Below, in pieces: positions 35,903 to 47,178 of a stretch of DNA of 64,000 bases (within the stretch, counting starts at the first letter, position 1; each line of letters starts with the position of its first letter). The notes beneath the pieces were generated by a model. The model saw only the letters and a list, made by a program, of their open reading frames with translations, was not told the DNA's origin and ran no database searches. The DNA is taken from positions 46,492,911-46,556,910 of the forward strand of contig NC_037088.1 of NCBI RefSeq assembly GCF_002994745.2, written 5' to 3'. Made by a program: the position numbers and the translations under genes. Source of the DNA: Rosa chinensis. Taxonomy: Eukaryota; Streptophyta; Magnoliopsida; Rosales; Rosaceae.

Positions 35903-35919
35903 TGGCGCCGTCTGTGGGA
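35903..35919 (+). other. Gypsy primer binding site
   Basis: TGGCGCCGTCTGTGGGA lies two bases inside the 5' LTR. TGGCGCCG-type sites fit the 3' end of tRNA-Asp and are common in Tat/Athila elements (family knowledge). Confidence 0.7.
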
Positions 35920-35954
35920 ATCCTTGAACAGAAGGTCATCCCATCACAATTACC

Positions 35955-38900
35955 ATGACTAACGGTAGCGGGGGAAATGTCGAAGAGCAGGCAGACCAGT
36001 CCGCCGTTCCCCAACCCACCCACCCAGCGGTATGCATCAACCGCGCACTATTCAACACCCCGGTCAACCCAGGCGGTGAAACAAATCCAAGCAGCAGCCG
36101 TCCCCCAGGTCAGGACCTCACCGCCTTGTATGAGCTGGCGCTCGCGGACCTCCACAAAGCAAACAGGGAACGCGAGCAGGAACGCAAGGAGAAGGCGGAA
36201 GCCCAACACCAGGTGGCCACACTGATGACACGTTTCGACGAGCTAAGGCGGACGCTGGACGCAAACGCCAACCCCGCACGAAGTGAGCATTCACACAGCA
36301 CCAGACACAGCCGGCCTACCGCTGGTATAGGACCCATCGTGCAAATGCAGGTACCGCCAAACCCACCTGAGCTGGCGGGAATGGGACCACCCCCTGTCCC
36401 ACAACTGTTGGAGCAGGAGGCGGAGTCATCGCTGCGCACCCACCGCTCGAGGACTAGAGCAAGGACTGAGGGCAATCTACCCATTCCCGGGCGGGGGTTA
36501 GTTCCGCGGAGCTCCCGAGCGGGCCCCGCCGGCGACGCAACCACCCAAATTTTGGAGAGGATGCAGCAATTAGAACGGAGACTAATCCTGGCAGAGGCAG
36601 GCACCCCGGCGCCAGCCCCAAACCCACTCTTCGCGTCTAGGCCAGGCCCATTCACCGCTACAATTTTGCAAGCCGTCAGACCAGCGTTTGCAAAGACCCC
36701 AAAAATGTCACATTATAGCGGTAAGACCGATCCCTTCGTCCACATGGACACGTTCAAGAAAGTCACCAACAACAAGGGATTCGATGACGCCACCCTGTGC
36801 CACTTGTTCAGCGAAACGCTGGATAGTGAGGCAATGAGTTGGTTTTTCGAGTGTCCGCCAGGGTCCATCGACTCATTCCACGCATTATCTCATGCTTTCC
36901 TCTCTCGATTCATCTTATTGTCCGCCGGTCATCACAACACGAGCCAGTTGTTTGGCGTCAGGCAGGGAGGGGACGAATCGTTGAAGGCATTCGTCACAAG
37001 ATGGCGAGCGGCGGCATCTCAGTGCCGCGATCTCGACAAAACGATGGCTTCGGCGGCTTTCAAGCAGGGACTCCTCAAGGGACCATTCCTCTATCACCTC
37101 AACTACAATCATCCCAATGCGGCGTATGATCACCTTATGAGTGAGGCGGTCATTCATGCCCAGGCGGAATTTATCACATATGGAGAAACCCCACCGCCAC
37201 CAGCAACACCAAAAAAGTCATCTCAACCCTCCTCCAGCCATCAGGAGACCGCCAGCAAAGCCCCCACTGCACCGCCAGCTGACAAGAAGAGGGAATGGCA
37301 GCAGGGCAGTTATCAAAGCAAGAGGCAGAAAGACAACCACTACAAGGGCAACCGCCCATCCCATGGGGACAATCGCAACAAGCAGACGGAATCCTCTCAG
37401 CGGTATGCAGTATTCACCGTCCTCACAGCCTCGTACGAGGAAATTTACAATCAATGTAAGGATCAGATACCACCGCCACCCTCACCGAAATTCCCCAAAA
37501 AGGGTAAGCCAAAAAACACCGGCATGTGGTGCAAATACCACGAGGACAGCGGTCACAATACCAACAGTTGCAACGCTCTCAAAACGGCCATTGAGACCAT
37601 GTACCGTGACGGCAAGATGGATCAGTTTAAGGTGCGCCAACCGCCACCTGTGATTGCCAACATTGAGCCACTGGGCCGCATCAACACCATCGATGGCGGG
37701 GCTCCAATCACCAACATGTCTCACAGGGCAAGAAAGCGGTATGCACGCGCAAGTCACCCAAAGGAAGTCTGCAACATCCACTACGAGAGATCTGCCAAAC
37801 TCCCAAAGTCTGGTTGGGAGCCCATCACCTTCTCAGAGGAGGAGGAGCGCGGAGTACATCTACCCCATGACGACCCATTTCTGATCGATGCCATTCTCGA
37901 CAGATGGTCAGTGGGAAGAATCCTGGTGGACAGCGGATCTGCTGTCAATGTCATATTCAGCGGTTGTTACAACAACCTTAGGCGGAACAAGAAACTACTA
38001 CAAGACCACGAGCCATTGCTTAGCTTCTCCGGCGATATCACTCAACCGCTAGGTTCTGATTACATGCGGTTAACCGTCGGTTCCAGTCCATGTATGGCAC
38101 AGGTGCATACTGAATTTATAGTTGTGGATTGTTTCAGTTCGTATAATGCCATCATAGGACGGCCGGCACTCAACAAGCTCAAATGCATCATCGCCGGATA
38201 CATGCTTCTCATGAAGTTCCCCACACCCAACGGCACGGGCTGTGTCAAGGGAAGTCAGCAATTAGCACGAGAGTGCTACTCAACCACCATTGCGCGGTCA
38301 ACCCGCCGCCACGAAATCCTAACGGTAGGAAATCAGGCACCGCCACCAGATATCTTCGAGGATCCTAGGGATGAGGAGGAGAAATATGTAAGGAAGGAAC
38401 CGGTCAATCCGGAAACATCGTTGAAGGTCATCAGCATCTCTGACGAGCACCCAGAGCGGACAGTCCGCATAGGAGCTCAGCTAGACCCAGAGGTGGCCGC
38501 AGAACTCACTCAATTCCTGCGGGACAACGCCGCCGTTTTCGCATGGTCATATGCGGACATGCCGGGTATCTCTCCCGAAATCATCACACACAAACTAACC
38601 ATCAAGCCATCCTTCCATCCCATCAAGCAGAGGCGAAGGGCCTTCGACGAGGAGAAATACCGCGCCATAGGAGAAGAGGTCGCCAAACTCCAGGGCATTG
38701 GATTCATCCGCCAGGTAGTCTATCCCCAGTGGATCTCCAACCTGGTCATGGTCAAGAAGCCTAGCGGCAGGTGGCGGATGTGTGTCGACTTCAAAAATCT
38801 CAACAAGGCATGTCCAAAGGACAGTTTCCCTCTGCCACGCATTGACCAGCTGGTCGACGCGACCGCCGGGCATGAACTCCTCAGCATGATGGACGCCTTC

Positions 38901-41663
38901 TCCGGCTACAATCAGATCAAGATGCATCCCAGCGATCAGGAGTGTACCACCTTCACCACCGACAAAGGGCTGTACTGCTACAATGTCATGCCTTTCGGTC
39001 TGAAGAACGCCGGTGCAACTTATCAGCGGCTGATGAATGCTATGTTCGCTGAACATTTGGGCAAGATAATCGAGGTCTACGTGGACGACATGTTAGTCAA
39101 AAGTATAAAAGCCAGCGGACATGTGGCAAATCTCAAGATCATAGTTACCATCCTCCTGGCCTATGGCATGCGCCTCAACCCAGAAAAATGCTTCTTTGGC
39201 GTCACCGCCAGCAAATTTCTGGGTTATATTGTCAGTGAACGAGGAATCGAGGCTAACCCGGACAAGGTACAGGCCATACTCGACCTGGCGGACCCTGAGT
39301 ATAAGATACACGTCCAGTGCCTCCAAGGCAAGTTAACCGCCCTTTCTCGATTCATCTCCAGGCTCTCTGACAGGTGTGCCCCATTTTTCAAGCTCCTCAA
39401 AACGACTCACAAGAAAGTCATCAACTGGAACCCAGAGTGTCAGACGGCGTTTCAGGGCTTGAAGGATTACCTAGCGGCAGTCCCACTACTCTCTATCCCT
39501 GTGCAAGGAGAGACACTGTTCATATACCTAGCGGTATCGGTATCAGCGGTGAGTTGCGCCATTGTCCGGCGGGAGGGACAGGACGAGCTCCCAGTTTTCT
39601 ACGCCGGCAGAGGCATGAACGGGGCAGAAACAAGGTATCCACCCTTAGAACAGCTAGCTCTTGCACTCATCGTTGCCGCCAGACGCCTCCGCCAGTATTT
39701 TCAAGCGCACACAATCCACGTGCTGACCAATCAACCACTAAGACAGGTGATGCAGAACCCTGAACATTCAGGGCGCCTCAGCAAGTGGGCCATCGAGCTC
39801 AGTGAATTTGACATAGATTACAAGCCAAGAACCGCCATGAAGGGCCAGGCGGTAGCGGACTTCATCGCCGAGCTCACTGAGCGTCAGCCCAATCCCAGCA
39901 CGGAGAATGAGCCCGGGACGGAAATGGTCACCGCTAAGGAGCCAGCTCCCCTACAATCAGATTGGAACCTGCATGTGGACGGCTCCGCCAGCGCCAAGGC
40001 CAGCGGCGCCGGAGTCATCCTCACAGGACCTGGGGGGCTGAATGTGGAATACGCGCTAAAATTCAACTTCAAAGCCTCCAACAATATGGCGGAGTACGAA
40101 GCACTCATTGCCGGCTTACTCCTCGCCATCGATTCAGGGGCTGACAGTGTCAACATCTTCAGTGATTCCCAGTTGGTCGTTAACCAGGTCAATGACAGCT
40201 TCCAGGCCAAGGACCAACAGTTAGCGGCATACTTGGGGTACGTTAAGACACTCCTCAAGAAATTCAAATTTCATAACATCACACAAATCCCCAGGGAAAA
40301 GAACGCCAAGGCTGATTCACTGGCAAGACTGGCAACCGCCCAACCACATCAGAGTCCAGCGGACACAAGAGTGGAGTGTCTTGACAAGCCAAGTATCACA
40401 AAAACCCTGGCGGAGATCTTCAACATTGAGGTCAATAAAAGCTGGATGGACGAAGTCATTGAGTACAAGCGCAACGGCACATTGCCGGAAGACAAAGTTA
40501 AGGCGCGACAACTCCAGCGGAGGGCAACCCGCTACAACATCCAGAACGGCAAGCTGTACCGCCAGGGATTCACCCATCCCAACCTCCGCTGCCTAACCCC
40601 AGAGGAGGGAAAGGTCGTTCTGGCAGCAATTCATAGCGGAGAATGCGGAAACCACTCAGGCGCCAGATCCTTAGCCAATCGCACAATGCGACAAGGCTAT
40701 TTTTGGCCTACTCTCGGCGACGATGCCCGCCAGGTATCAAGATCATGCCACAAGTGCCAACAATTTGCTGACATCCCGCATGCACCGGCGGAACCACTAT
40801 CGGTCATCGTCGCTCCATGGATCCACTCAACTTGGGGCCTGGATCTGATGGGAAAATTTCAAACCGCCAAGGGCCAGTTCAAGTACATCATAGTGGCTAT
40901 CGACTACGACAGCAAGTGGATAGAGGCGGAACCACTAACAGCAATAACTACCGCCAAGGTAATTCACTTCCTCTGGAAGAACATCTACTGCCGTTACGGT
41001 GTCCCACACACGATAATCACCGACAATGGCACACAATTCAACAACAAGGAGCTCATCTCTTTCACCGCCAACTTGGGTACTAAGATGAGTTTTGCATCTG
41101 TCGCCCACCCCCAGACCAACGGTCAGGTCGAAGCAGCAAACAAGATAATCAAAAAGCTGCTGAAGAAAAAACTCGACAAAGCAAAGGGTCTATGGGCGGA
41201 GAAACTCCCGGAAGTTCTATGGGCCATCAGAACAACCCCAACTTCCGCAACTGGTGAAACTCCTTTTTGCATGATGTTCGGAACGGAGGCTGTCCTGCCT
41301 ATTGAGGTCTCTCAACCTACCGCCAGAGTCGAGGGCTACCGCCCAGAGACCAACACTGACGGCATCAACCTGGACAAGGACCTCCTGGAGGAAAAGCGAC
41401 ACAAGGCCCATCTATGCAACCTGCAAAACAAGCAGCGGGTATCGCGTTTCTACAACGCCAGAGTCAAGGCCCGGAACCTCCAACTGGGGGACTGGGTAAT
41501 GAAGGAAGTCATTCCACCGCCAACAAAGCTTCGCCCAACTTGGGAAGGTCCATACAAAATTGTGGAAGTCGTTAGCCCAGGCACCTTCTACTTAATGGAC
41601 AAGGATGGCGTCACAACGACCCACCCTTGGAATACCGAACACCTTCGGTATTATTACAAATAG
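35955..41663 (+). CDS. Tat-lineage Gag-Pol polyprotein
   Basis: One open frame of 1,902 codons. In order: a Gag core (about 250-420, with WRAAASQC), a derived zinc knuckle near 525 (WCKYHEDSGHNTNSC), an aspartic protease near 656 (LVDSGSAVNVIF), reverse transcriptase with YVDD near 1,041, a first RNase H-like region (about 1,170-1,290), a second archaeal-type RNase H starting LHVDGSASAKASGAG near 1,338, integrase with HHCC zinc finger near 1,560, and a DDE core (AIDYDSKW, ITDNGTQF, NGQVEAANK). The first RNase H reads YLAVSVSAVS where an Asp is usual, so it looks like a non-catalytic connection domain, and the second is probably the active one. No stops are seen. With near-identical LTRs this looks like a recently active element. 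Confidence 0.95.
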   Translation: MTNGSGGNVEEQADQSAVPQPTHPAVCINRALFNTPVNPGGETNPSSSRPPGQDLTALYELALADLHKANREREQERKEKAEAQHQVATLMTRFDELRRTLDANANPARSEHSHSTRHSRPTAGIGPIVQMQVPPNPPELAGMGPPPVPQLLEQEAESSLRTHRSRTRARTEGNLPIPGRGLVPRSSRAGPAGDATTQILERMQQLERRLILAEAGTPAPAPNPLFASRPGPFTATILQAVRPAFAKTPKMSHYSGKTDPFVHMDTFKKVTNNKGFDDATLCHLFSETLDSEAMSWFFECPPGSIDSFHALSHAFLSRFILLSAGHHNTSQLFGVRQGGDESLKAFVTRWRAAASQCRDLDKTMASAAFKQGLLKGPFLYHLNYNHPNAAYDHLMSEAVIHAQAEFITYGETPPPPATPKKSSQPSSSHQETASKAPTAPPADKKREWQQGSYQSKRQKDNHYKGNRPSHGDNRNKQTESSQRYAVFTVLTASYEEIYNQCKDQIPPPPSPKFPKKGKPKNTGMWCKYHEDSGHNTNSCNALKTAIETMYRDGKMDQFKVRQPPPVIANIEPLGRINTIDGGAPITNMSHRARKRYARASHPKEVCNIHYERSAKLPKSGWEPITFSEEEERGVHLPHDDPFLIDAILDRWSVGRILVDSGSAVNVIFSGCYNNLRRNKKLLQDHEPLLSFSGDITQPLGSDYMRLTVGSSPCMAQVHTEFIVVDCFSSYNAIIGRPALNKLKCIIAGYMLLMKFPTPNGTGCVKGSQQLARECYSTTIARSTRRHEILTVGNQAPPPDIFEDPRDEEEKYVRKEPVNPETSLKVISISDEHPERTVRIGAQLDPEVAAELTQFLRDNAAVFAWSYADMPGISPEIITHKLTIKPSFHPIKQRRRAFDEEKYRAIGEEVAKLQGIGFIRQVVYPQWISNLVMVKKPSGRWRMCVDFKNLNKACPKDSFPLPRIDQLVDATAGHELLSMMDAFSGYNQIKMHPSDQECTTFTTDKGLYCYNVMPFGLKNAGATYQRLMNAMFAEHLGKIIEVYVDDMLVKSIKASGHVANLKIIVTILLAYGMRLNPEKCFFGVTASKFLGYIVSERGIEANPDKVQAILDLADPEYKIHVQCLQGKLTALSRFISRLSDRCAPFFKLLKTTHKKVINWNPECQTAFQGLKDYLAAVPLLSIPVQGETLFIYLAVSVSAVSCAIVRREGQDELPVFYAGRGMNGAETRYPPLEQLALALIVAARRLRQYFQAHTIHVLTNQPLRQVMQNPEHSGRLSKWAIELSEFDIDYKPRTAMKGQAVADFIAELTERQPNPSTENEPGTEMVTAKEPAPLQSDWNLHVDGSASAKASGAGVILTGPGGLNVEYALKFNFKASNNMAEYEALIAGLLLAIDSGADSVNIFSDSQLVVNQVNDSFQAKDQQLAAYLGYVKTLLKKFKFHNITQIPREKNAKADSLARLATAQPHQSPADTRVECLDKPSITKTLAEIFNIEVNKSWMDEVIEYKRNGTLPEDKVKARQLQRRATRYNIQNGKLYRQGFTHPNLRCLTPEEGKVVLAAIHSGECGNHSGARSLANRTMRQGYFWPTLGDDARQVSRSCHKCQQFADIPHAPAEPLSVIVAPWIHSTWGLDLMGKFQTAKGQFKYIIVAIDYDSKWIEAEPLTAITTAKVIHFLWKNIYCRYGVPHTIITDNGTQFNNKELISFTANLGTKMSFASVAHPQTNGQVEAANKIIKKLLKKKLDKAKGLWAEKLPEVLWAIRTTPTSATGETPFCMMFGTEAVLPIEVSQPTARVEGYRPETNTDGINLDKDLLEEKRHKAHLCNLQNKQRVSRFYNARVKARNLQLGDWVMKEVIPPPTKLRPTWEGPYKIVEVVSPGTFYLMDKDGVTTTHPWNTEHLRYYYK

Positions 41664-42040
41664 TCATGCCGCTACCCAAGAGCATCTTGACTTAGCTAAA
41701 TTTTTGTTCAATATTTAGCTAAGGGAAGCTACCCAACGGGTACTACCCCTCTTTTGTAAACGCTGATCAGTCAGCTATCAATGAAACGAGGAATTATTCA
41801 AACCATTGTTACCAAGTCTAGCACTGAGGGCAACTGGCAACGCCAGGAATCGTCAGCGGACCACGTCCGCTACGTGGTGCACTTGGACCAATTTTAATTC
41901 CTTTAATGTTTCATTGCTTGGCAAAAGAAAAATCTCTACGTCAAAACTCTAGCGGTACAAACACATCATGACAAACGTCAATCTCTGAAATTTCATTTCA
42001 GGGCTGGGACTCCCCACCCAAAGTAGTTCATTATTACAAA

Positions 42041-42082
<42 letters not shown>

Positions 42083-42101
42083 ATGGAAGTCTCAGCTAGC
42101 T
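41664..42101 (+). other. Gypsy non-coding region with A36 run
   Basis: Between the Pol stop and the antisense gene. A run of about 36 A lies at 42,045-42,080. No other feature seen. Confidence 0.6.
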
Positions 42102-44813
42102 TCAGCGGTTGTCTTCAGCTTCTACGGCTTCAACAGGCGGCGGCACGACCGATCGGCTCGCCTGATCGGACCCTCGAGCTGTCGGACTGGGAGTCTCTAT
42201 AGTACCATCCGCCCGGGTGTGTGCCTCCAGAAATCCGGCACGTGACACCTCCGACGGGGTCTGCTGGGGAGTCTGCCGGGACCTTTCCGGCGGATGGGAG
42301 CCACTTTCCCCGCTGCCCGAATGAGTACCCGCCGCAGGGTCAGGCACGACTTCTGTCTCCGGCGGGACACTCTCGACCACCGGCACGTCGGGCTGTGACG
42401 CCTTTGCAAAGTCAATGGCGCCCTTCCGCTTCAACATGTCTATATTGGCCCGGGCCCCAGACTTCGCCGCTTCGGTCAATGTCTTTTTATACTCCGCCGA
42501 CAGCTTGAACGCTTCAACGGCGGCGGCCGCTGAGGAACTCTGTTCATTTTTCAGGCGGTTAACCTCCCCGTCCAGCCGCTGCACCTCATCCAGTCTGGCG
42601 GCAAACTCCCGCTGCACAATAATGAGCTTCTTATCTTTAGCGGCTATCCACTCCTGCAGCAGCGCGATCTCCTGCTCCAACTTGGAGACGCGCTCATTCC
42701 TCTCCAGATCCCGCCGGATGGCCGCATTAAGCTTGCCACGAGCGTCCGCATAATCACACTCCGCCTTGACCAGTGCCCGCTCGACCTCCGCCAGTCTCTC
42801 CTTGGCCTCCGCCAACTCCCTCTGGAGACCTCCGATTTCTCCCCTGAGCTCTTCCTCAATCCGGGGCTGCTTAGACGCCGCCTCGAACATACCATGTAAT
42901 CCCGCAGATATTTGACCAAATGCCGAGCTGAAGGGCGATTGGTCAATTGCCGTCGGGCGCGATAGGCCCGCCAGACCCCCGAACCCCAGCCGCTCGCACA
43001 AATGGAAAAGGAACGCCCGCTCCCCTTCTGTCATGAATGGCGCATACTCGGCGAAGGAGTCCAGATCACTGACGGCTGCCGCCTCTCCCTCCACCACGGC
43101 AACCTTCGACGCAGCTTGCCGGGCCTTCTTTTGTTGGCGGACTCCGATCACCACCCCTTCTTCCTCTTCCTCGACGGGGGAGTCAGGCTGCCGGCCTTTT
43201 TTTCTCCAGCGCCCTTTGTGTCCCAGCAGCGGTCCTCGTCACCCGCACCGGCGGCTCGCCCCTGGACTCGGTGGCAGTCTCCGTCGGCTGCACCGTCTTC
43301 TTTTGAGGACCGCGCCGGGTGGTAGGCATCCGCTCCCGCGGCCCGGTAGCAACAATCCCCCTATCCCCGCCGCCCGCTTGATTATCCGCCTGTACTACCG
43401 GCAGACCATCCTCACCCAGATGGGAGTGGTGCGGCATCGGCAGCTCCACCGCAACCTCGGACTGGCTCAGCACCAGCGTCTCCGGGTTCACCACCGTCTG
43501 CTGGGCCGCCAGCCCCTCGGCATACATAGCCTCCAGAAAATTTTCTATCTCGGCACGATCCATTGCTTTTTCGAAGGCGTCGCGACTAGATTTGTTACCG
43601 GGCGGGTTTCTGCAAAGAAAAACACAAACACCCGTCAGTCCGGATCACTTACAAAAAAAAAAAAGAGGTGTGGCGGAAATGTTCTCACCAATAGAACGAG
43701 TTAGCCGCAGGTCGACCAGCAATTCCCAACCGGTCAGAAGACGGAAGTCAAGCAAATTGCGGTTCCGCCAGCAGCCACGGATCCTCGCCACGCGACACTC
43801 CTCTTCGCGCGTCAAAATGTACCTCAGTCCCGCTGCACAAACACAATAATCATTAACAAAAAGCGCAGGTTTGCAAAAGTTTGAACCCGCCAGTTATTTT
43901 TAGCGGAAACCAGTTGCCAACCTCGGATGGGCTGGAATTCCGACTTAGTCTTAAACGTCGGCCCCTCCACATTCGACCTGGTGTGGTATTCCCAGCCATC
44001 TGTGGCGACGCAGAAGGTCCCCCGCCAGTAGGACATTGAGTCCCTTAGATTCTCAATCAACTTGGGCGCTCCCTGGCGGCGGCTCAGGTTCACACACCCT
44101 CTGCAACCTCGGCGCTTCACATACACTAGCTCGTAGAAATGAAGCACTTCCGCCACGGTAGGCCCCTCGCACCCCGACAAGCGCCACAAGGAGTTCATCG
44201 CCAACATCAACCGCCACATGTTGGGACAGATCTGACCAAGGGCAAGGCCAAACTCGCACACAAGAATTTGGAGATTGGGCACCAGCGGGAATGTCACTCC
44301 TTGGCGGAATATGGCCTCGTGCACGGCAGCACATCCCGCTGAGAGCATCGAGGCCTTCTCATCCGCTGTCGGCGGGCGCAGCTTCACCGAGCCCGGCAAC
44401 CGGAACGTCTGCTTCATCCGGTTAACGGCGGCGGCATCCATCCGCCCACCTGCCTCGTCGACGGCGGTGCCGTCTGAGAGGTACCACGCCTACTCGACAT
44501 TTTGGCCCGGCACTTCCCCTTCGCCAGCGGAGCCGCTAGCAGCACTATTGCTCGCCAAGCTCTCGTCGCGCCTAGCAACCTCACCCGCCCTAGAGCTCTC
44601 TGGACGCGAACCACGATCCATAGCTACTTCCCAGGGGATGGTCTGAAGTGGCTCAACTTCAAGCGGTTCTGGCAGTGAGGTTCCTGCATGGGCAGACGGA
44701 CGCAACGAGTCAATAAAAGTCATATCCGCCACGCTGAACGACACGTCAGACCCGGAATCCTCACTGCTCGAAATCTCTATGACGATGGCCATCCCAAACC
44801 CTAAAACCCACAT
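42102..44813 (-). pseudogene. Antisense additional gene of the Tat element (putative gypsy-type transposon protein), damaged
   Basis: On the strand opposite to gag-pol, three coding stretches look like exons of one gene: about 44,813-43,922, 43,832-43,689 and 43,609-42,102. The first has an acidic start (MAIVIEISSSEDSG) and a conserved core (FPLVPNLQILVCEFGLALGQ… ending CVATDGWEY) like the plant 'putative gypsy type transposon' domain (PF04195-like, from memory). The last encodes a long coiled coil (about 42,500-42,900) with a Pro/Ser-rich tail. Damage: an in-frame TAG at 44,490-44,492, and a 7-base A tract (43,197-43,203) where the frames before and after disagree by one base. Exon borders are approximate, and the second and third exons do not join in frame as read. 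Tat elements are known to carry such additional ORFs, sometimes antisense. Function unknown. Confidence 0.65.
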
Positions 44814-45558
44814 CAGTCAGCACAAATACAGATCTAACCTACTCTCACATCAGATATAGCCAAAGATGTCAAGAACAATTACCCACAAAAAATACCAAAA
44901 CAAAAACAACCACACACTCAACCCAGATTGGACCATCTAGCAAAACCCAAAACCCCAACTTTCTGTCAAACACCGTAACCTCCCTCAAATCTCTCCCTAC
45001 ACCCTCCGAGAATAACACAGAAGCAATATCATACCATTAACAGAAATACCAAAACCCAGAAACCACCATGGGAGATTCAATGAAACAGGAAAAGGATCCG
45101 AAATACCAACCTCACGTCGAAGACTTTGGAGTGCAGCTCGTCTTCACTGACAGATTTCGTCCTCTCCAGTCCGACTACTCCACGCAAACCCGGGGATCTC
45201 CTTCGCAATTCGCAGACGAACAAGGCTCGAAGGAGGCAACTCAGATTTGAAGATTTTCCAGAAGTGTCGAAACTCGCTCAGTTCCCCCCTTTTTATGTCA
45301 ACATCAAGTAATCCTGAGCCGTCCGCTACAAAACGACATCACGTAGCAACCGTACACGTGTCCCACGTCTTCACTAACTCCCTGGATTAGCCGAGGCGTC
45401 GCCTCGGTTACGAAATCCATCATTACTCACATTAATGACGAGAAGACGGCTAGGCTTAGCAGACAAACCTCCACACGCTAACCCTCTAGGAGTTGGCCAC
45501 GTGTCAACCGTCGTCTTCTTCAGCTTCCAAGGGAAGTCACCACTTGAGAAGAAACCCC
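44814..45558. other. Gypsy 3' region upstream of the antisense gene
   Basis: Probable promoter and 5' UTR area of the antisense gene. It contains a C-rich, pyrimidine-biased plus strand (about 44,880-45,060) and no convincing reading frame. Confidence 0.4.
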
Positions 45559-45985
45559 AAGTGACGGAGTCTCCGCTGAGCGAAACCCCGCCAGCGGACC
45601 TTCACTTGCCATTCTCCAAGTGACGGAGTCTCCGCTGAGCGAAACCCCGCCAGCGGACCTTCACTTACCATTCTCCAAGTGACGGAGTCTCCGCTGAGCG
45701 AAACCCCGCCAGCGGACCTTCACTTGCCATTCTCCAAGTGACGGAGTCTCCGCTGAGTGAAACCCCGCCAGCGGACCTTCACTTGCCATTCTCCAAGTGA
45801 CGGAGTCTCCGCTGAGCGAAACCCCGCCAGCGGACCTTCACTTGCCATTCTCCAAGTGACGGAGTCTCCGCTGAGCGAAACCCCGCCAGCGGACCTTCAC
45901 CTGCCATTCTCCAAGTGACGGAGTCTCCGCTGAGCGAAACCCTGCCAGAGGATTTTCTCACTTGTCATCTCAGGTGACAGTCCAC
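45559..45985 (+). repeat. 59-bp tandem repeat, 7 copies plus a decayed eighth
   Basis: The unit GTGACGGAGTCTCCGCTGAG… starts at 45,561, 45,620, 45,679, 45,738, 45,797, 45,856 and 45,915, an exact 59-bp period, with a diverged copy at about 45,973. Each unit has a CCGCT…AGCGG inverted pair around GAAACCCCGCC. It lies between the antisense gene and the 3' LTR, where Tat elements often carry tandem repeats. Confidence 0.95.
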
Positions 45986-46643
45986 TGAGCGACACCCCGC
46001 CAGCGGAACTTTTCTTGTCACCATCGAAGTCTCCACCGGAACTTCCCTCGTCATTCGGTAAATGGGGCGTCCTCCGCTACACAGCACACCGCTAGCGGAC
46101 CCCCTTTCTCATCTGACAAGCTGCGTACTTTATTCAGCGCAATACCGCTCAATAAAATACCACCAAGCACGTCTACTTGACGCTGCTTCCTGCTACATCT
46201 AGCAGGGGGACTTCTGCCAGCGGCGGATCCCGAGGCCACGCCTCTCTGACAACGCCGCCACGCGGAGTTACGGTCAGAATGTCCCTACGGGACACGGGGA
46301 CTAGTCAACAGTCTACGACAGCCCTGATCAGGTACGTTGACCCCCGTCACTTGGGTGCTAAGATTGGGCTCGCAACCCAACACCCTCTGCTCCGTGCAGC
46401 GCTGCTCCATGCAGCTCCCCCTCAACAAACAATAATAACGACCATCCGGAGGTCCATCTTAGCCGGGGAGTGGGGGACTCCCTGGGGGGCCTAGCAGGGG
46501 CCCACCCGAAAGGGCACAAAGCGTTTGCTCGGTAAATCCATGGTTGACGACGCACTGACGCTAATTATGCTTCTGCAAAGTCTAGCGGGAGAAACGATTC
46601 AAACCGCCGATCAACTCCCCAACCAAGATTGCCCTCCTTGACT
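45986..46643. other. Gypsy 3' untranslated region
   Basis: Scattered partial copies of the 59-bp motif at first (for example near 46,075-46,100), then unique sequence. No gene seen. Confidence 0.5.
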
Positions 46644-46659
46644 GGGGATTTGGGGGACT
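46644..46659 (+). other. Gypsy polypurine tract
   Basis: GGGGATTTGGGGGACT lies directly before the 3' LTR; it is the expected plus-strand primer. Confidence 0.75.
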
Positions 46660-47173
46660 TGTACATACATGTGCATTTGCAAGCATAATTAGCTATAATG
46701 AGCCACGCTCATCGTACCGCCAGGGGTACCAACGCCCACCATATAAGTGACTGGCGTAAAGACAGCTAGCCAGGTTACCGCCTGAGCCCCGGAGCAACCC
46801 CAAAGCACCGCCAACGCGCCGCCACGCGCCGTGTCAAGTTAGCATCAGAAGCTACTGAAACTGGGAACTGAAGCACATCAGTCCCACATCGAAAACAAGG
46901 AGAAGATCATCCTCTTCCTCACCTATAAAAGGTCCTCTCCTCTCTCCTCATTTATTACGCATTCAATACTTGCTTACTGTTACTTTGTCAACATAAATAC
47001 ATCGACTAACTTAGGCATCGGAGAGCTGAAGACCGCCCAGCGCGGTCTCCCTCTGACGCCCCTTTGTATTTCACTTGACAGGTAACGGGAACTACAACAA
47101 CATAAGTATCGATCTGCCCATCGGATCAGCGTTAGCTAAAGTCCGGCTACCGCTAGACTTTTAGACATTAACA
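46660..47173 (+). repeat. Gypsy 3' LTR
   Basis: 514 bp, same ends as the 5' LTR, followed by ATCTG at 47,174-47,178. Its TATAAAA box is at 46,924-46,930. Confidence 0.93.
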
Positions 47174-47178
47174 ATCTG

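Larger units (their letters stand above)
35388..47173 (+). mobile_element. Ty3/gypsy retrotransposon, Tat lineage, 11.8 kb
   Basis: Two 514-bp LTRs (35,388-35,901 and 46,660-47,173) begin TGTACATAC and end ATTAACA; I find one difference (35,844-equivalent C/T). The exact duplication ATCTG flanks it (35,383-35,387 and 47,174-47,178). A PBS, an uninterrupted gag-pol frame, an antisense gene, a tandem-repeat region and a polypurine tract follow in order. The dual RNase H places it in the Tat lineage. It was inserted in the copia RNase H. Confidence 0.95.

Noticed and set aside
36110..36655. Long minus-strand and alternate-frame open stretches across the gypsy gag-pol
   Set aside because: Shadow frames of the GC-rich 1,902-codon ORF; no motifs or separate start context.
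45559..45985. Regular repeats resembling a CRISPR array
   Set aside because: The repeats are contiguous 59-bp units with no variable spacers, inside a plant retrotransposon.
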